From the NCBI GenBank assembly GCA_900543915.1, contig UQTB01000015.1:1-49942 (forward strand): a DNA stretch of 49,942 bases, in the 5' to 3' direction. Each line of letters starts with the position of its first letter. Position 1 is the first letter of the stretch. The position numbers were made by a program, and so were the translations under genes. The notes under the pieces were generated by a model. That model did not search any database, was not told the origin of the DNA, and saw only the letters and a list, made by a program, of their open reading frames with translations. Source of the DNA: an uncultured Eubacteriales bacterium (GTDB lineage Bacteria > Bacillota > Clostridia > Christensenellales > Borkfalkiaceae). This document shows, piece by piece, positions 41,496 to 49,769 of this stretch.

Positions 41496-42920
41496 CTATG
41501 ATAAATTCTTGATATATTCCGACCACATATTTCTGTGTTGGGTGACCTCGGTCGAGATGCACTGCGAACGGATATCCGACTTCGACTTTACCCCATAGCG
41601 CGCCATATTGAGGAAGGGATTTGTCGTCTGCTCGAACAAACGGAGCGCGCCGCAGTTGTATACGTCGGTATTCGCATACGTATATACCTTTTGCGCCTTT
41701 TCCGCAACCTCGGCGATATCCTGACCGAACTCCGTCAGCGTAACGCTCTGCCCGGTGGTGAACACTGCCTGCTGACTGAGCGCCCGCTGCATGACCGCCA
41801 CACCCTGTTCGCTGATCATGAAGGTAAGGAAGTCTTTTGCCCCGGCGACATTATATGCGTCCGATGGGATAAACAGATATTCGCCGGGGAGGTTCATCGT
41901 CGTAATCATATCGCCTTCACCGGCGGAGGGAAAAGCCGCAAAGTGATAATTCGTCAAACCGACCTGCGGAATCAGTAAGGAGGTTTCAGTTTCAAACCAC
42001 GAGCCGCTGAACGTAAACACGCAATCGCCGTTGACAAAAGAGTTCTGCGCCTCCAGATGGTTCTGCCCCGCTCCGACAAGATTGCTTGACGTTTCGCCCG
42101 TAGCGCCGATGAGATCGAATATCAATTCCATGGCGGCAAGCGATTCGGCGGAATCGAATTCAGAGGAATCGTATGCCGAGCGGTCGTTTTGATCCCAGTA
42201 CGCCTCGAATCCGGCAGGATCATTCTCATACCAGAGCTTAAAGTAAAGGTAATCCATATAATTAACGGTCAGCCCTGCCGAGAACGGAGAAACCGTGCGT
42301 CCCGTGCGCCCGTTGACAAGATTCGCTTTCCTGACCGCCGCACAAAGGTCGATTAACCCCTGCATCGTCGAAGGGAACTCTCCTTTCACATATGCGCCGT
42401 AGCTTTCGATGCGATCGAGGTAGTTCTGGTTATATACCAGTCCCCACATCGAATAGATGTACGGGAGCAGGTACTGCTTCCCATTGAACACCCCGATTTC
42501 TTTCAGCGTATCGTCGTCGCTGCGGTAACGCTGGGCGGCAGGGGTGCCGTATCGATCCGAAGCAAGCACGTCGTCCAACGGCTCGATGAGATCTTGTGCC
42601 GTCCAAAGCAGCCAATTTCTTACTCCCTGCGGCACAAAATAAATATCATCTTTTTCCGCGCTCGTGCCCATTTTGGTCTCAACGCCGGAAACGAGCTGCG
42701 GATCGGAAGCAACGTGTACGGTAATGCCCGTCAGTTCATAGTAGGCGTCGGCAAGACTTTCCATCCAGGCCGCACCGAACCCCGCGTCGATAACGGTAAC
42801 ATATACGTCTTCTCCTATTTCGCTTCCACCGGGAATCGGTCTTTTGGTGGTACAACCCGTCATCGCGAGAGACGCAACGCCGAATATCCCCGCAAAGAGC
42901 ATACAAAGCAGTTTTCTCAT
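41496..42920 (-). CDS. Sugar-binding lipoprotein of an ABC importer
   Basis: About 474 residues, family 1 extracellular solute-binding protein. The signal peptide ends in lipobox AMTGC near residue 23. The body has the usual two-lobe features, for example FVNGDCVFTFSGSW near 330 and the motif GEYLFIPSDAYNVAGAKDF near 385. ATG at 42920 is chosen: GAGGTG lies 5 nt upstream, and the frame to 42980 crosses an intergenic hairpin. It captures an oligosaccharide for the two downstream permeases. Confidence 0.92.
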   Translation of the reverse strand: MRKLLCMLFAGIFGVASLAMTGCTTKRPIPGGSEIGEDVYVTVIDAGFGAAWMESLADAYYELTGITVHVASDPQLVSGVETKMGTSAEKDDIYFVPQGVRNWLLWTAQDLIEPLDDVLASDRYGTPAAQRYRSDDDTLKEIGVFNGKQYLLPYIYSMWGLVYNQNYLDRIESYGAYVKGEFPSTMQGLIDLCAAVRKANLVNGRTGRTVSPFSAGLTVNYMDYLYFKLWYENDPAGFEAYWDQNDRSAYDSSEFDSAESLAAMELIFDLIGATGETSSNLVGAGQNHLEAQNSFVNGDCVFTFSGSWFETETSLLIPQVGLTNYHFAAFPSAGEGDMITTMNLPGEYLFIPSDAYNVAGAKDFLTFMISEQGVAVMQRALSQQAVFTTGQSVTLTEFGQDIAEVAEKAQKVYTYANTDVYNCGALRLFEQTTNPFLNMARYGVKSKSDIRSQCISTEVTQHRNMWSEYIKNLS

Positions 42921-42951
42921 ATAGACACCTCTTTTCCGTATTTTATTATAC

Positions 42952-42978
42952 GTCCGGCAACAAGCCCTGCTGCCGGAC
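42952..42978 (-). promoter_or_regulatory. Hairpin between the surface-protein and binding-protein genes
   Basis: Arms GTCCGGCA / TGCCGGAC with an 11-base loop, 24 nt after the surface-protein stop. No U-run follows; a TATAAT-like string comes just after it but without a -35. It is suited to mRNA processing or partial attenuation that sets the ratio of the two proteins. Confidence 0.5.
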
Positions 42979-43002
42979 ACGACTGTTTGTCTGATTGTTA
43001 TT

Positions 43003-45723
43003 TTACTGCATACCGCCGCGTTTTTTCCGCATTAAGACGACGGACGGAACGAGAACCGCGATTGCGCACAGAAGCAGGGAAGAAATTCCGATCGAACTGC
43101 CGCAGCCGCAGCCACCCGGCTTCTCTTCCTCCTCGCCGCCGGAAGTGCCGCCGCTCTGATAGGTGAGCTCCAGAACGTTACTCGTAAAGGTACCGAACGC
43201 ATTGGTCACCGTATAAGATACCTTCACCGTGCCGGCGGCATTGAAGGTGAGAAACCCGGTATCCGCGTTGTATTCGGCGTTTCCTTCTATATTAAGATCG
43301 GATACCTGCTCTCCCTCCACGCGCATATATTCCATATTCAGCTTCGCACGCTGTGTCGTGAAGGTGGTGTTTCCGCTGTTGGTGGTAAGCGTTACTCCCA
43401 TCACCTCGGCAGCCGGAGTAACCGTCTGTGCAGCGCCCGCGAGTTCGACGGAATAATCATGCCCGAGATCCTGCGCGACGATATTGATGTAGTTCCCCGT
43501 CGTGACACTTGCATTTTCGATATATGCGGAAAGGAATGCCTCTTCTCCGCCGTTGAGATAGACATGCAGGAAGTAGCCGCTCTGCACGCCCTCCAAATAT
43601 CCGGGGGTCATCTCTATCCGCACGGTAGTGGGCATTCCGCTCGCAAAAGCGCCGTTGTAGTCTGAAGCCATCTTCTGCGCCGCGGTGCTGTATTTGCCTT
43701 CGCCGGCGCTCGTGCCGATGAGCGTATTGTTATGCGCCATCCACAGGGTAACGCCGCCTTCCGCGTACGTCGTCGCAGCGCCGGGAGCTTTCAGTAAAAT
43801 GTAGAAGGAGAAGCTCTCCGTATAGGTAGGCGTAATCGTAAATTCGACTGCGTCGTACGCGTCCTTCACCTCAGCGGACGCCATTACGGTGTACTGCCCG
43901 TAACCTGGAGCTGCAGTGTCCGTTTCTCCGTTGGATTTGAGAGCGAACGAAACGCCCTCCCCCACAGGCAACAACGCGGAGAGATCTTTCTCGATATACT
44001 CTGCAGATTCCGTCGGATGCTCTACGTCTTCGTCAATGAGGAAGTTCACCTCGTTGACATAGAGCTGAGTGCCATTGTAGGTACCGACTATTTCCTCAGC
44101 GGTATCGTTTACGTTCCCCCACCATACGATGTAGAGATAATTGATATTGCCAAACGCGTCGGCGAGATTATTCACGTTACTGCCGTTGATCGTAACCTTA
44201 TACTGCGTCGACGGGTGGGCGGCAGTCAGCTCCGCGGCATAGCCGACGGGAGCGCCGTCCGCATTGGTAAACGCGTTCGTCCCGCTGCCGTACAGATAGA
44301 ACTGATGCGTTCCGAACAGCCAGTCAGTGAAACAGAACGTCAGAGAAAACTGCGCGTAATTTTCCGCCTTCAGGCTGCCCACGTTCAACGCCCATACAAT
44401 TTTGCCGGCACGCACACCGCAAGTCGCATCCCCGGCTGCTCCTCCGTAAATCGGAGCATCGGGCAGCGTTGCATCAACGGTTCCGCCAGCATCCGGCCAG
44501 GTTCTCAGATCGCCGAGACCAACCGAATCAACGGTCGTATACGGCGGGACAGAATGCGTATAGCGGCGCAGCGTGAGCCACGTAACGCTGTCATCCTCGA
44601 TGCCTGCGGGGTTAGCTTCCGCGACGAGATCGCCTGCCTGTAAATGCTTGGAGCTGTAATCGTCTTCCGCCTCGGGAGTATAGAAATAAAGATAATCGAA
44701 AAAGTACTGACCGTACATATCGCCGGTACGGCGCAGCACAAAAGATCTCACCATTCCGTCTTCATCTGCAATTGCGGCGCTGTCCAATTCAATGGTCTCT
44801 TCAATATTTCCCGCACCTGCCGTCGTCACGAAGCCCGCCGGATTTGCATAAGCCGTATCGTTTGCCGCATACAGCGATGTAGTCACTTTGCCGTCATATG
44901 CATTTTCTGCATTACCGACTATCATACGGATACGCATCTTGGTATAGCTTTCCGCCGATACAGGCGTTGCAAGCCTAAAAGTTACCGTCCCGTTTATCTG
45001 CACAGAACCGGAAGTAAAGGCAAGCTTTGTCGAACCGTCATTTCCGGCAAACAGCCCGAACAGATTATCACTGTCCACGCCGCCAGGCACATCCATGGTT
45101 ACCTGTGATCCATCGAAGTCGATCAGCAATGTTTCCTGCGGTTCGGGTGCGGGAATAAACTGTACGTAATCAAAGAAATACTGACCGTTCGCGCTGGTAT
45201 CCGTTTCGGTGCGGCGCAGAACGATTGTTTGGATTTTTCCGTCCGCATCCGCCAGTTTCGATGAGTCCAGCGTGATCGTAGCCATCACATTGCCGTAAGC
45301 CGTATCAGCACTGCCTGCGGGGTTGGAATAAGCGGTATCGGTTACCGCATACCCGGTGGTCGTTGTAGTTCCTCCTACCCAGTTTCCCACGACCATGCTG
45401 ATTTTAACCATAGCATAATCGGCCGCGGTAATCGGCTGCCCCAGTTCAATCGTCAAAATCCCGTCGTGCGCAATGCCGGAACTCCAGGCGGTATAACCGG
45501 TGGCATTTCCGCCGAATACTCCGGTCTCATCGCTATCAGCTGACCCTGCGGCATAATCTGCCCCGATTTTTGCCTCTGTCCCGTTAAAATCAAGCGTTAA
45601 CAATTCCGCCGCGAAAGCATTCCGCGTACTGCCGAACGCCAAAACGATCCCCGCAACAAATGTTACGACCATCGCCGCAGCCAAACAACAAATCGAAAAA
45701 CGCTTTGCCCTACTGCTACTCAT
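43003..45723 (-). CDS. Large cell-surface protein with duplicated sandwich domains and a Cys-type C-terminal sorting signal
   Basis: 906 residues. A signal peptide (about 1-38, ending RNAFAAE) is followed by two homologous domains of about 150 residues (about 40-190 and 190-345). Both run LTLDFNG / LLIDFDG, MVVGN / MIVGN, VLRRT and GQYFFDY, as in carbohydrate-binding beta-sandwiches. More beta-rich regions follow (about 360-580 and 590-800), then an Ig-like repeat (about 800-850). The end has a Glu/Lys/Pro/Gly spacer, GGCGCG (about 870), one helix and RKKRGG. This tripartite form resembles a sortase-like signal without LPXTG. GGAGG lies 7 nt before the ATG. First gene of the transporter operon, behind a promoter with a G9 spacer tract. 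Confidence 0.82.
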   Translation of the reverse strand: MSSSRAKRFSICCLAAAMVVTFVAGIVLAFGSTRNAFAAELLTLDFNGTEAKIGADYAAGSADSDETGVFGGNATGYTAWSSGIAHDGILTIELGQPITAADYAMVKISMVVGNWVGGTTTTTGYAVTDTAYSNPAGSADTAYGNVMATITLDSSKLADADGKIQTIVLRRTETDTSANGQYFFDYVQFIPAPEPQETLLIDFDGSQVTMDVPGGVDSDNLFGLFAGNDGSTKLAFTSGSVQINGTVTFRLATPVSAESYTKMRIRMIVGNAENAYDGKVTTSLYAANDTAYANPAGFVTTAGAGNIEETIELDSAAIADEDGMVRSFVLRRTGDMYGQYFFDYLYFYTPEAEDDYSSKHLQAGDLVAEANPAGIEDDSVTWLTLRRYTHSVPPYTTVDSVGLGDLRTWPDAGGTVDATLPDAPIYGGAAGDATCGVRAGKIVWALNVGSLKAENYAQFSLTFCFTDWLFGTHQFYLYGSGTNAFTNADGAPVGYAAELTAAHPSTQYKVTINGSNVNNLADAFGNINYLYIVWWGNVNDTAEEIVGTYNGTQLYVNEVNFLIDEDVEHPTESAEYIEKDLSALLPVGEGVSFALKSNGETDTAAPGYGQYTVMASAEVKDAYDAVEFTITPTYTESFSFYILLKAPGAATTYAEGGVTLWMAHNNTLIGTSAGEGKYSTAAQKMASDYNGAFASGMPTTVRIEMTPGYLEGVQSGYFLHVYLNGGEEAFLSAYIENASVTTGNYINIVAQDLGHDYSVELAGAAQTVTPAAEVMGVTLTTNSGNTTFTTQRAKLNMEYMRVEGEQVSDLNIEGNAEYNADTGFLTFNAAGTVKVSYTVTNAFGTFTSNVLELTYQSGGTSGGEEEEKPGGCGCGSSIGISSLLLCAIAVLVPSVVLMRKKRGGMQ

Positions 45724-45759
45724 TTCATTCCTCCTATCCTATGTTTTGAATGTATATCC

Positions 45760-45774
45760 ATTCTCAATAAGAAT
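45760..45774. promoter_or_regulatory. Palindrome at the surface-protein transcript start
   Basis: ATTCT-CAATA-AGAAT, perfect 5-bp arms, overlapping the downstream edge of the -10. A possible operator. Confidence 0.35.
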
Positions 45775-45800
45775 TATATACTGTTCCCCCCCCCGCACAA
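45773..45800 (-). promoter_or_regulatory. Surface-protein operon promoter with a G9 tract in the spacer
   Basis: On minus TTGTGC, 16 nt containing nine consecutive Gs (C9 at 45786-45794 on plus), then TATAAT. The -10 is perfect and the -35 is weak. A homopolymer inside the spacer can change the -35/-10 distance by slippage; one extra G would give the optimal 17. Confidence 0.6.
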
Positions 45801-45839
45801 TAATAAATTATGAATATTTTGTACTTTTATTTGATTTTC

Positions 45840-45868
45840 TTGACTTTTTCACAATTTTTTTATATAAT
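45840..45868 (+). promoter_or_regulatory. Promoter of the AraC-type regulator
   Basis: TTGACT, 17 nt, TATAAT on plus, ending 6 nt before the ATG at 45875, so the message should be leaderless. Part of the 44-nt sequence shared with the fucosidase promoter. Confidence 0.85.
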
Positions 45869-45874
45869 TTTTCT

Positions 45875-46714
45875 ATGATTATACGTTATGATTTGAACAC
45901 GAATGAGCTTTCTGATTCCCCCCAACTCATCTATTTTATCAAGGATACCTGTCTCTACGCTTATGAGCCGGAAAAATTTTTCACACATTCCCATGCAGAA
46001 ATCTGCTATATTATCAGCGGAAGAGGTAATCTGAAGATTAACAATACCGTATATGAGCTGCATGAAGGCGATATATATGTTCTGAATCCGTATGTACAGC
46101 ACTGTGAATTTTTGAACAGAGACAAAAAGGAAGGCTTCACTTATTATATCCTGGGGATCAATCATTTCAAACTTCAATCCAAAGACGAGCAGGAAGTGTA
46201 TGTCCCCCGACACCTTCCCCTGCACAGCAATATTTTGTATTTGCTCAATAAAATTTTTGACGAACTGAACGGCAAGTTGCAGGATCACTCGATTGCCGTG
46301 GAAAAATATTTCCAACTTCTGCTCATAGAAACAAATCGACTGTATTGCGGCAAAATCGAAAAGCCTTTTTACGCCAACAGCGATCTGTCCGCACAGATCC
46401 GCAATTATATCGACGTAAATTACGCAGGCGAAATATCGGCAAAATCCATTGCCGATTATTTTGATAAGAAGCTGAACACCATCGAGATCAAATTCAAAAA
46501 ATCGTTCGGCATGTCCATGCAAAGCTACATTCTCATGAAGCGCATCGAGGGCGCAAAACGAATACTCGAAAGCAATCACAATATTAGTATTACCAACTGT
46601 GCCATCTTGATGGGTTTTTACAATCCGACCTACTTCAGCCGCTATTTTAAAAAAATAACGGGGATTTCTCCCCGCGAATACAGCCGTTTACAGCGGCAAA
46701 ACATTCCGAAATAA
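45875..46714 (+). CDS. AraC family transcriptional regulator
   Basis: About 279 residues. The N-terminal cupin sensor domain (about 1-150) has FTHSHAEICYIISGRGNL and YVLNPYVQHCEF, and the C-terminal part (about 180-275) has two helix-turn-helix motifs with FYNPTYFSRYFKKITGISPREYSR. This is the layout of sugar-responsive activators. It is divergent from the surface-protein/transporter operon and very likely controls it and the fucosidase. ATG at 45875 is the conserved start; the longer frame from 45746 would include the promoter. No Shine-Dalgarno exists, consistent with a leaderless message. The gene is more AT-rich than the housekeeping operons. Confidence 0.93.
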   Translation: MIIRYDLNTNELSDSPQLIYFIKDTCLYAYEPEKFFTHSHAEICYIISGRGNLKINNTVYELHEGDIYVLNPYVQHCEFLNRDKKEGFTYYILGINHFKLQSKDEQEVYVPRHLPLHSNILYLLNKIFDELNGKLQDHSIAVEKYFQLLLIETNRLYCGKIEKPFYANSDLSAQIRNYIDVNYAGEISAKSIADYFDKKLNTIEIKFKKSFGMSMQSYILMKRIEGAKRILESNHNISITNCAILMGFYNPTYFSRYFKKITGISPREYSRLQRQNIPK

Positions 46715-46791
46715 CCGCAAGGCGTTATTATTTCATGTTTCATCGCTGAAACTTTTTGTTGCCCACGGTCTGACCACGGGCTTTGGCATAC

Positions 46792-46823
46792 AAAAAAGAT
46801 GTGCAGAATTGCACATCTTTTTT
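46792..46823. terminator. Bidirectional terminator between the regulator and the M50 protease genes
   Basis: 14-bp perfect arms AAAAAAGATGTGCA / TGCACATCTTTTTT with a GAAT loop; U-runs on both strands. A weaker palindrome (CCCACGGTC / TGACCACGGG type) lies at about 46761-46781. Confidence 0.9.
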
Positions 46824-46851
46824 CATTTCCGAAGTATGATTGGGCAGCTCC

Positions 46852-47985
46852 TCAGCCCTCCTCCGCCGGGGAAGGCGTTTCCGTTTCGGGCGCCGCCTCC
46901 TTCATGGCGGCGAGGAGCTTCCGCTCCATCTTGGCGATTCCGGGGATGCGCTCCGCATCGCACAGCTCTTCCCCGCGCGCGATCAGGCGATCGGCTTTTT
47001 CCCTGTCGCCGACGACGTAAAGCACATACGCCGCCTTGATGCGCATGTTGGAAGCGGTTTCCTCCCCGTTGAGATATTTTTCGGCGTAATCCATCAGATC
47101 GTCCGCCTCATATTCGCTCTTGTTCACCGCGCTGGCATTGTAGAGTAGATCGGCGTTGACCTGATCCAGAAACACCTTCGGCACGTATTTCTTGACGGAA
47201 AAGATGCGTTCGGAAACCTTATTCGCATTTTCCGCGTCGCCTGCATCCAGATAGTACGCGTACCGCGCGGAGAGCAGAAGGAGAAAATTGGCGTCGTCTT
47301 CGGGCAGCTGCGGGAGCTCGAAATAGAGCGAAGGCGAAATCTCCGCGGGCGATTTCCCCGCGTACAGTTCCGCCTGGATCTGCAGCAGACTGAGCGCGAC
47401 GGCAGTCGTGTCGTCGTCCTTCGCGATGCCGTAGAGCACCCCGCCGTCGTTGCGGATGCCCTGATCGCTCATGGGCAGCGCGTTGGTCAGGAAGCAATAC
47501 ACGGACACGGGCAGAAAGACGGACAGCAGGCAGTAGAGCCAACTCGGAAGAATGCCGACGAGCGCCGCAAACACGATTCCCAGCGCCACCGCGACGGCTG
47601 AGCCTGCCAGCCCGCCGGCGGTCATTTTGCGGTAGGATTTTTTCAGATCGTCCGTCTTTGCGGGAATCATCTCGCAGGCGCCCGCCTGATCGATGAAACG
47701 GGACTTAATCCACCTGGTTTTGCCGTTCTCTTTGACGATGGTGAAAAACCAAAGGCGGAGGGAGAGAAATTCCATCCCCGCGCGTTTGCCCGCGAGGACG
47801 TGACCCCACTCGTGCAGAACGGTGTTGAGGATGCCCGCCAAGACCGCGCCGAGCAAAAACAGCAGCAGCGTGGTAAAGAGATCCGCATAATAGGTGTTGT
47901 TCGCAAGCGCCACTACCGTGATCGCCAGCCCCACCGTGCAGGCGAGAATGATGACGTTGTAGACAATATTACTTTTTCTGTTCAT
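46852..47985 (-). CDS. Membrane metalloprotease-like protein (M50/site-2-protease-like) with C-terminal helical region
   Basis: About 377 residues. Two N-terminal helices, the second carrying LHEWGHVLAGKRAG near 58 (HExxH zinc site), then two to three helices near 125-185. An NALPMSDQGIRNDGG block near 190 takes the place of the usual NxxPxxxxDG second motif. Residues 200-370 are soluble and TPR-like, ending in a Glu/Pro-rich tail. ATG at 47985 overlaps the Ppx gene by 17 nt; the frame to 48108 lies wholly inside that gene. The link to sporulation genes suggests a role in envelope signalling, but the substrate is unknown. Confidence 0.78.
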   Translation of the reverse strand: MNRKSNIVYNVIILACTVGLAITVVALANNTYYADLFTTLLLFLLGAVLAGILNTVLHEWGHVLAGKRAGMEFLSLRLWFFTIVKENGKTRWIKSRFIDQAGACEMIPAKTDDLKKSYRKMTAGGLAGSAVAVALGIVFAALVGILPSWLYCLLSVFLPVSVYCFLTNALPMSDQGIRNDGGVLYGIAKDDDTTAVALSLLQIQAELYAGKSPAEISPSLYFELPQLPEDDANFLLLLSARYAYYLDAGDAENANKVSERIFSVKKYVPKVFLDQVNADLLYNASAVNKSEYEADDLMDYAEKYLNGEETASNMRIKAAYVLYVVGDREKADRLIARGEELCDAERIPGIAKMERKLLAAMKEAAPETETPSPAEEG

Positions 47986-48835
47986 ATTCGTTTTTCCAAA
48001 TGAGATAGCCTTCCAGATTATCCCGCTCGCTGACCGTGATGCGGGACAGCCGCAGGTAATCCAAAACCGACAGCAGAAGAAGCGCGCCGCCCGCGATGAC
48101 TTCCGCACGCTCCGGCTGCAACCCCTTCAGCCCCTTCCGCTCTTCCGGAGAAAGAGAAAACAGAAGGTCTATCAGAGCGGAGAGCCGCGCCCGCTCCAGA
48201 ATATACCCGTCGACGCGGGCGGGATCGTAGGGTTCGAGCGCCAGGTCGATCGCCGCGAGCTGCGTCGCCGTACCGCCGATGGCCGTAAGACTGCAGGCGG
48301 GAACGGCGCCGTAAGCGCCGATGCGCGAACGGATGAGTTCCGTCAGGCGCGCCCTGTCCTGCCCGCCGAGATCCAACAGCCGCACGGACCCGAGGTCCAG
48401 GCTGTATTCGTAGATCACATTGCTGCCGTCCGACACGATCAGCTCGCTGGACGCGCCGCCGAGATCCAGCACGCCGCCGGGTCTGCCGTTCAGTGCGCCC
48501 AATAGGCCGATTTCCGCCTCTCTGCCGCCGCTCAGCACTTCCAACCGGATTCCGGCTTCAGCCGCTTTTTTAACAAATTCGCCGCCGTTTTCCGCCGAAC
48601 GCACCGCCGCAGTGGCAAATGCGTACAGCCGCTCCGCGCCCGCGCGCACGGCGGCCCGTTTCAGTTCTCCCATCGCCGCGAGCGTGCGGGACATGGGATT
48701 TTCCTTCAATCTCCCGTCTGCCGAAAGCCCTTCCGCCAGCCGCGTGACGACCACGCGCTTCGAGAGTGTTTTTCCGTCTTCCGAGAGCATCAGCCGGACG
48801 GAATTGGACCCGACGTCCAAAACGCCCGTTATCAT
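47969..48835 (-). CDS. Ppx/GppA family phosphatase
   Basis: 288 residues, short single-module form with the ASKHA fold. Phosphate loop VLDVGSNSVRLML at residues 5-17, second loop GGVLDLGGASSELIV near 120, and IGGTATQLAA near 195. Such enzymes hydrolyse exopolyphosphate or the pentaphosphate alarmone pppGpp. The start overlaps the DivIC stop by one base (TGATG). In Clostridia a ppx-like gene commonly follows divIC in the yabP-yabQ-divIC block, in agreement with this order. Confidence 0.9.
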   Translation of the reverse strand: MITGVLDVGSNSVRLMLSEDGKTLSKRVVVTRLAEGLSADGRLKENPMSRTLAAMGELKRAAVRAGAERLYAFATAAVRSAENGGEFVKKAAEAGIRLEVLSGGREAEIGLLGALNGRPGGVLDLGGASSELIVSDGSNVIYEYSLDLGSVRLLDLGGQDRARLTELIRSRIGAYGAVPACSLTAIGGTATQLAAIDLALEPYDPARVDGYILERARLSALIDLLFSLSPEERKGLKGLQPERAEVIAGGALLLLSVLDYLRLSRITVSERDNLEGYLIWKNEYEQKK

Positions 48836-49104
48836 CAGACGATTTCCTCAAAAGAGTAGATGTACCCCAGCTCGCGCGCGCGCCGCTCGATCCACCAGCG
48901 CTTGGAACGCGTCTCGATGGTATCCCCCGTCTCGTCAATCATCTGCTCGTACGCGGCGATCTCCCTTTCCAGCTCGGCGATCGCGTTTTTGTATGTGAAG
49001 ATGGAGACGAGCTGATAGACCATGACGGACAGCAGGGTGACCAGCAGTATCACCGCCGTCACCGTGGACGCTATCACGATCTTCCTGAATTTGGACTGAT
49101 CCAT
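48835..49104 (-). CDS. divIC: Septum formation initiator DivIC/FtsB-like protein
   Basis: About 89 residues: a short basic N-terminus, one membrane helix (about 10-32), a coiled coil (about 38-60, AIAELEREIAAYEQ) and a C-terminal block ERRARELGYIYSFEEIV typical of the FtsB/DivIC family. It is part of the FtsL-DivIB-DivIC bridge of the divisome. ATG at 49104 has GGCGG upstream; the frame to 49161 has no support. Its position after yabP and yabQ matches the B. subtilis order. Confidence 0.88.
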   Translation of the reverse strand: MDQSKFRKIVIASTVTAVILLVTLLSVMVYQLVSIFTYKNAIAELEREIAAYEQMIDETGDTIETRSKRWWIERRARELGYIYSFEEIV

Positions 49105-49429
49105 TTTTCCGCCGCCTTTTTTCTTTTCTTCTATTGTACACTTTTCGCCAATATTTTGCAACCGTTTTCTCTATACTTTTACAGACGGCGAGCATTCCGG
49201 CGAGCACGCCGAAGAGCATATAGAGCCGCGCGGAGGGAAAGCCCGCCGCGGCGCGGAACCAGAAGAACGCGAGCGCCGCCGCCAAAAAAAACGAGCCCTC
49301 GGCGGCGAAGCGCAGGGCGGCGTTTTTTTCCTGCCACAGCGGGGACAGCAAAGCGGCGGCGAAGCCCCAGACGCTTCCGAACGTGAAGCACAGGGCAAAT
49401 ATCCCGAACTGCCCGGAAGTGACGAACAT
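48935..49429 (-). CDS. yabQ: Spore cortex protein YabQ-like, with C-terminus overlapping divIC
   Basis: The first 100 residues match YabQ: SGQFGIFALCFTFGSVWGFA, then two further helices (about 40-60 and 66-85) and a basic KYWRKVYNRRKEKRRRK end. YabQ is a forespore-membrane protein needed for cortex assembly. The frame runs on for about 55 residues inside divIC (170-nt overlap), giving a low-complexity His/Asp/Arg-rich tail that is unlikely to be native. The original stop may have been lost by a small indel. Its start overlaps the yabP stop (TAATG). Confidence 0.78.
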   Translation of the reverse strand: MFVTSGQFGIFALCFTFGSVWGFAAALLSPLWQEKNAALRFAAEGSFFLAAALAFFWFRAAAGFPSARLYMLFGVLAGMLAVCKSIEKTVAKYWRKVYNRRKEKRRRKNGSVQIQEDRDSVHGDGGDTAGHPAVRHGLSARLHLHIQKRDRRAGKGDRRVRADD

Positions 49430-49689
49430 TATTTGAATACCCGCTTGAAAAAACTGCCCTTTTTGGCGTCGTAACGGACGGAATCGAACATACCGTCCGC
49501 CGTCAGGCTTCCCGTCGCTTTATTGAACGACGTGATCTTGATGTGCGATCCCGTCACCAGCACGCGTTTACCGGCGAGCGTGAGCTTCAGGGACTGTTCG
49601 GAAAAGCCGTCCACCGACTCCACGCCGGTCATCGTGAGGCGCTTCTGCCCCTCCAGCGTCAAAACCTGCAAATCCTGTTCATTCGGCAT
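49429..49689 (-). CDS. yabP: Sporulation protein YabP
   Basis: 86 residues with the YabP/YqfC pattern: LTLEGQKRLTMTGVESVDGFSEQ, LKLTLAGKRVLVTGSHIKI and the end GMFDSVRYDAKK. Needed at an early mother-cell stage of spore formation in Bacillus, so this organism probably sporulates. AAGGAG lies 7 nt before the ATG. A CATAGATT string about 15-20 nt upstream could be part of a sigma-E-type -10, which would fit the known control of yabP, but its -35 is not clear. Confidence 0.9.
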   Translation of the reverse strand: MPNEQDLQVLTLEGQKRLTMTGVESVDGFSEQSLKLTLAGKRVLVTGSHIKITSFNKATGSLTADGMFDSVRYDAKKGSFFKRVFK

Positions 49690-49742
49690 AATGATCTCCT
49701 TATTCGATATAATCTATGCCGTATCCGCGCCTTTTTATACGT

Positions 49743-49767
49743 AAAAAAAGCGGGTTTCCCCGCTTTT
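49743..49767 (-). terminator. Terminator upstream of yabP
   Basis: Stem AAAAGCGGG / CCCGCTTTT with a four-base loop followed by seven Us on minus. It ends transcription from genes to the right and lies about 55 nt before the yabP ATG. Confidence 0.85.
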
Positions 49768-49769
49768 AC

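Noticed and set aside
42941..42978. Separate promoter for the sugar-binding-protein gene
   Set aside because: A TATAAT string is present at 42945-42950 but the base at -35 distance lies in the hairpin and reads GCAGCA, with no acceptable -35.
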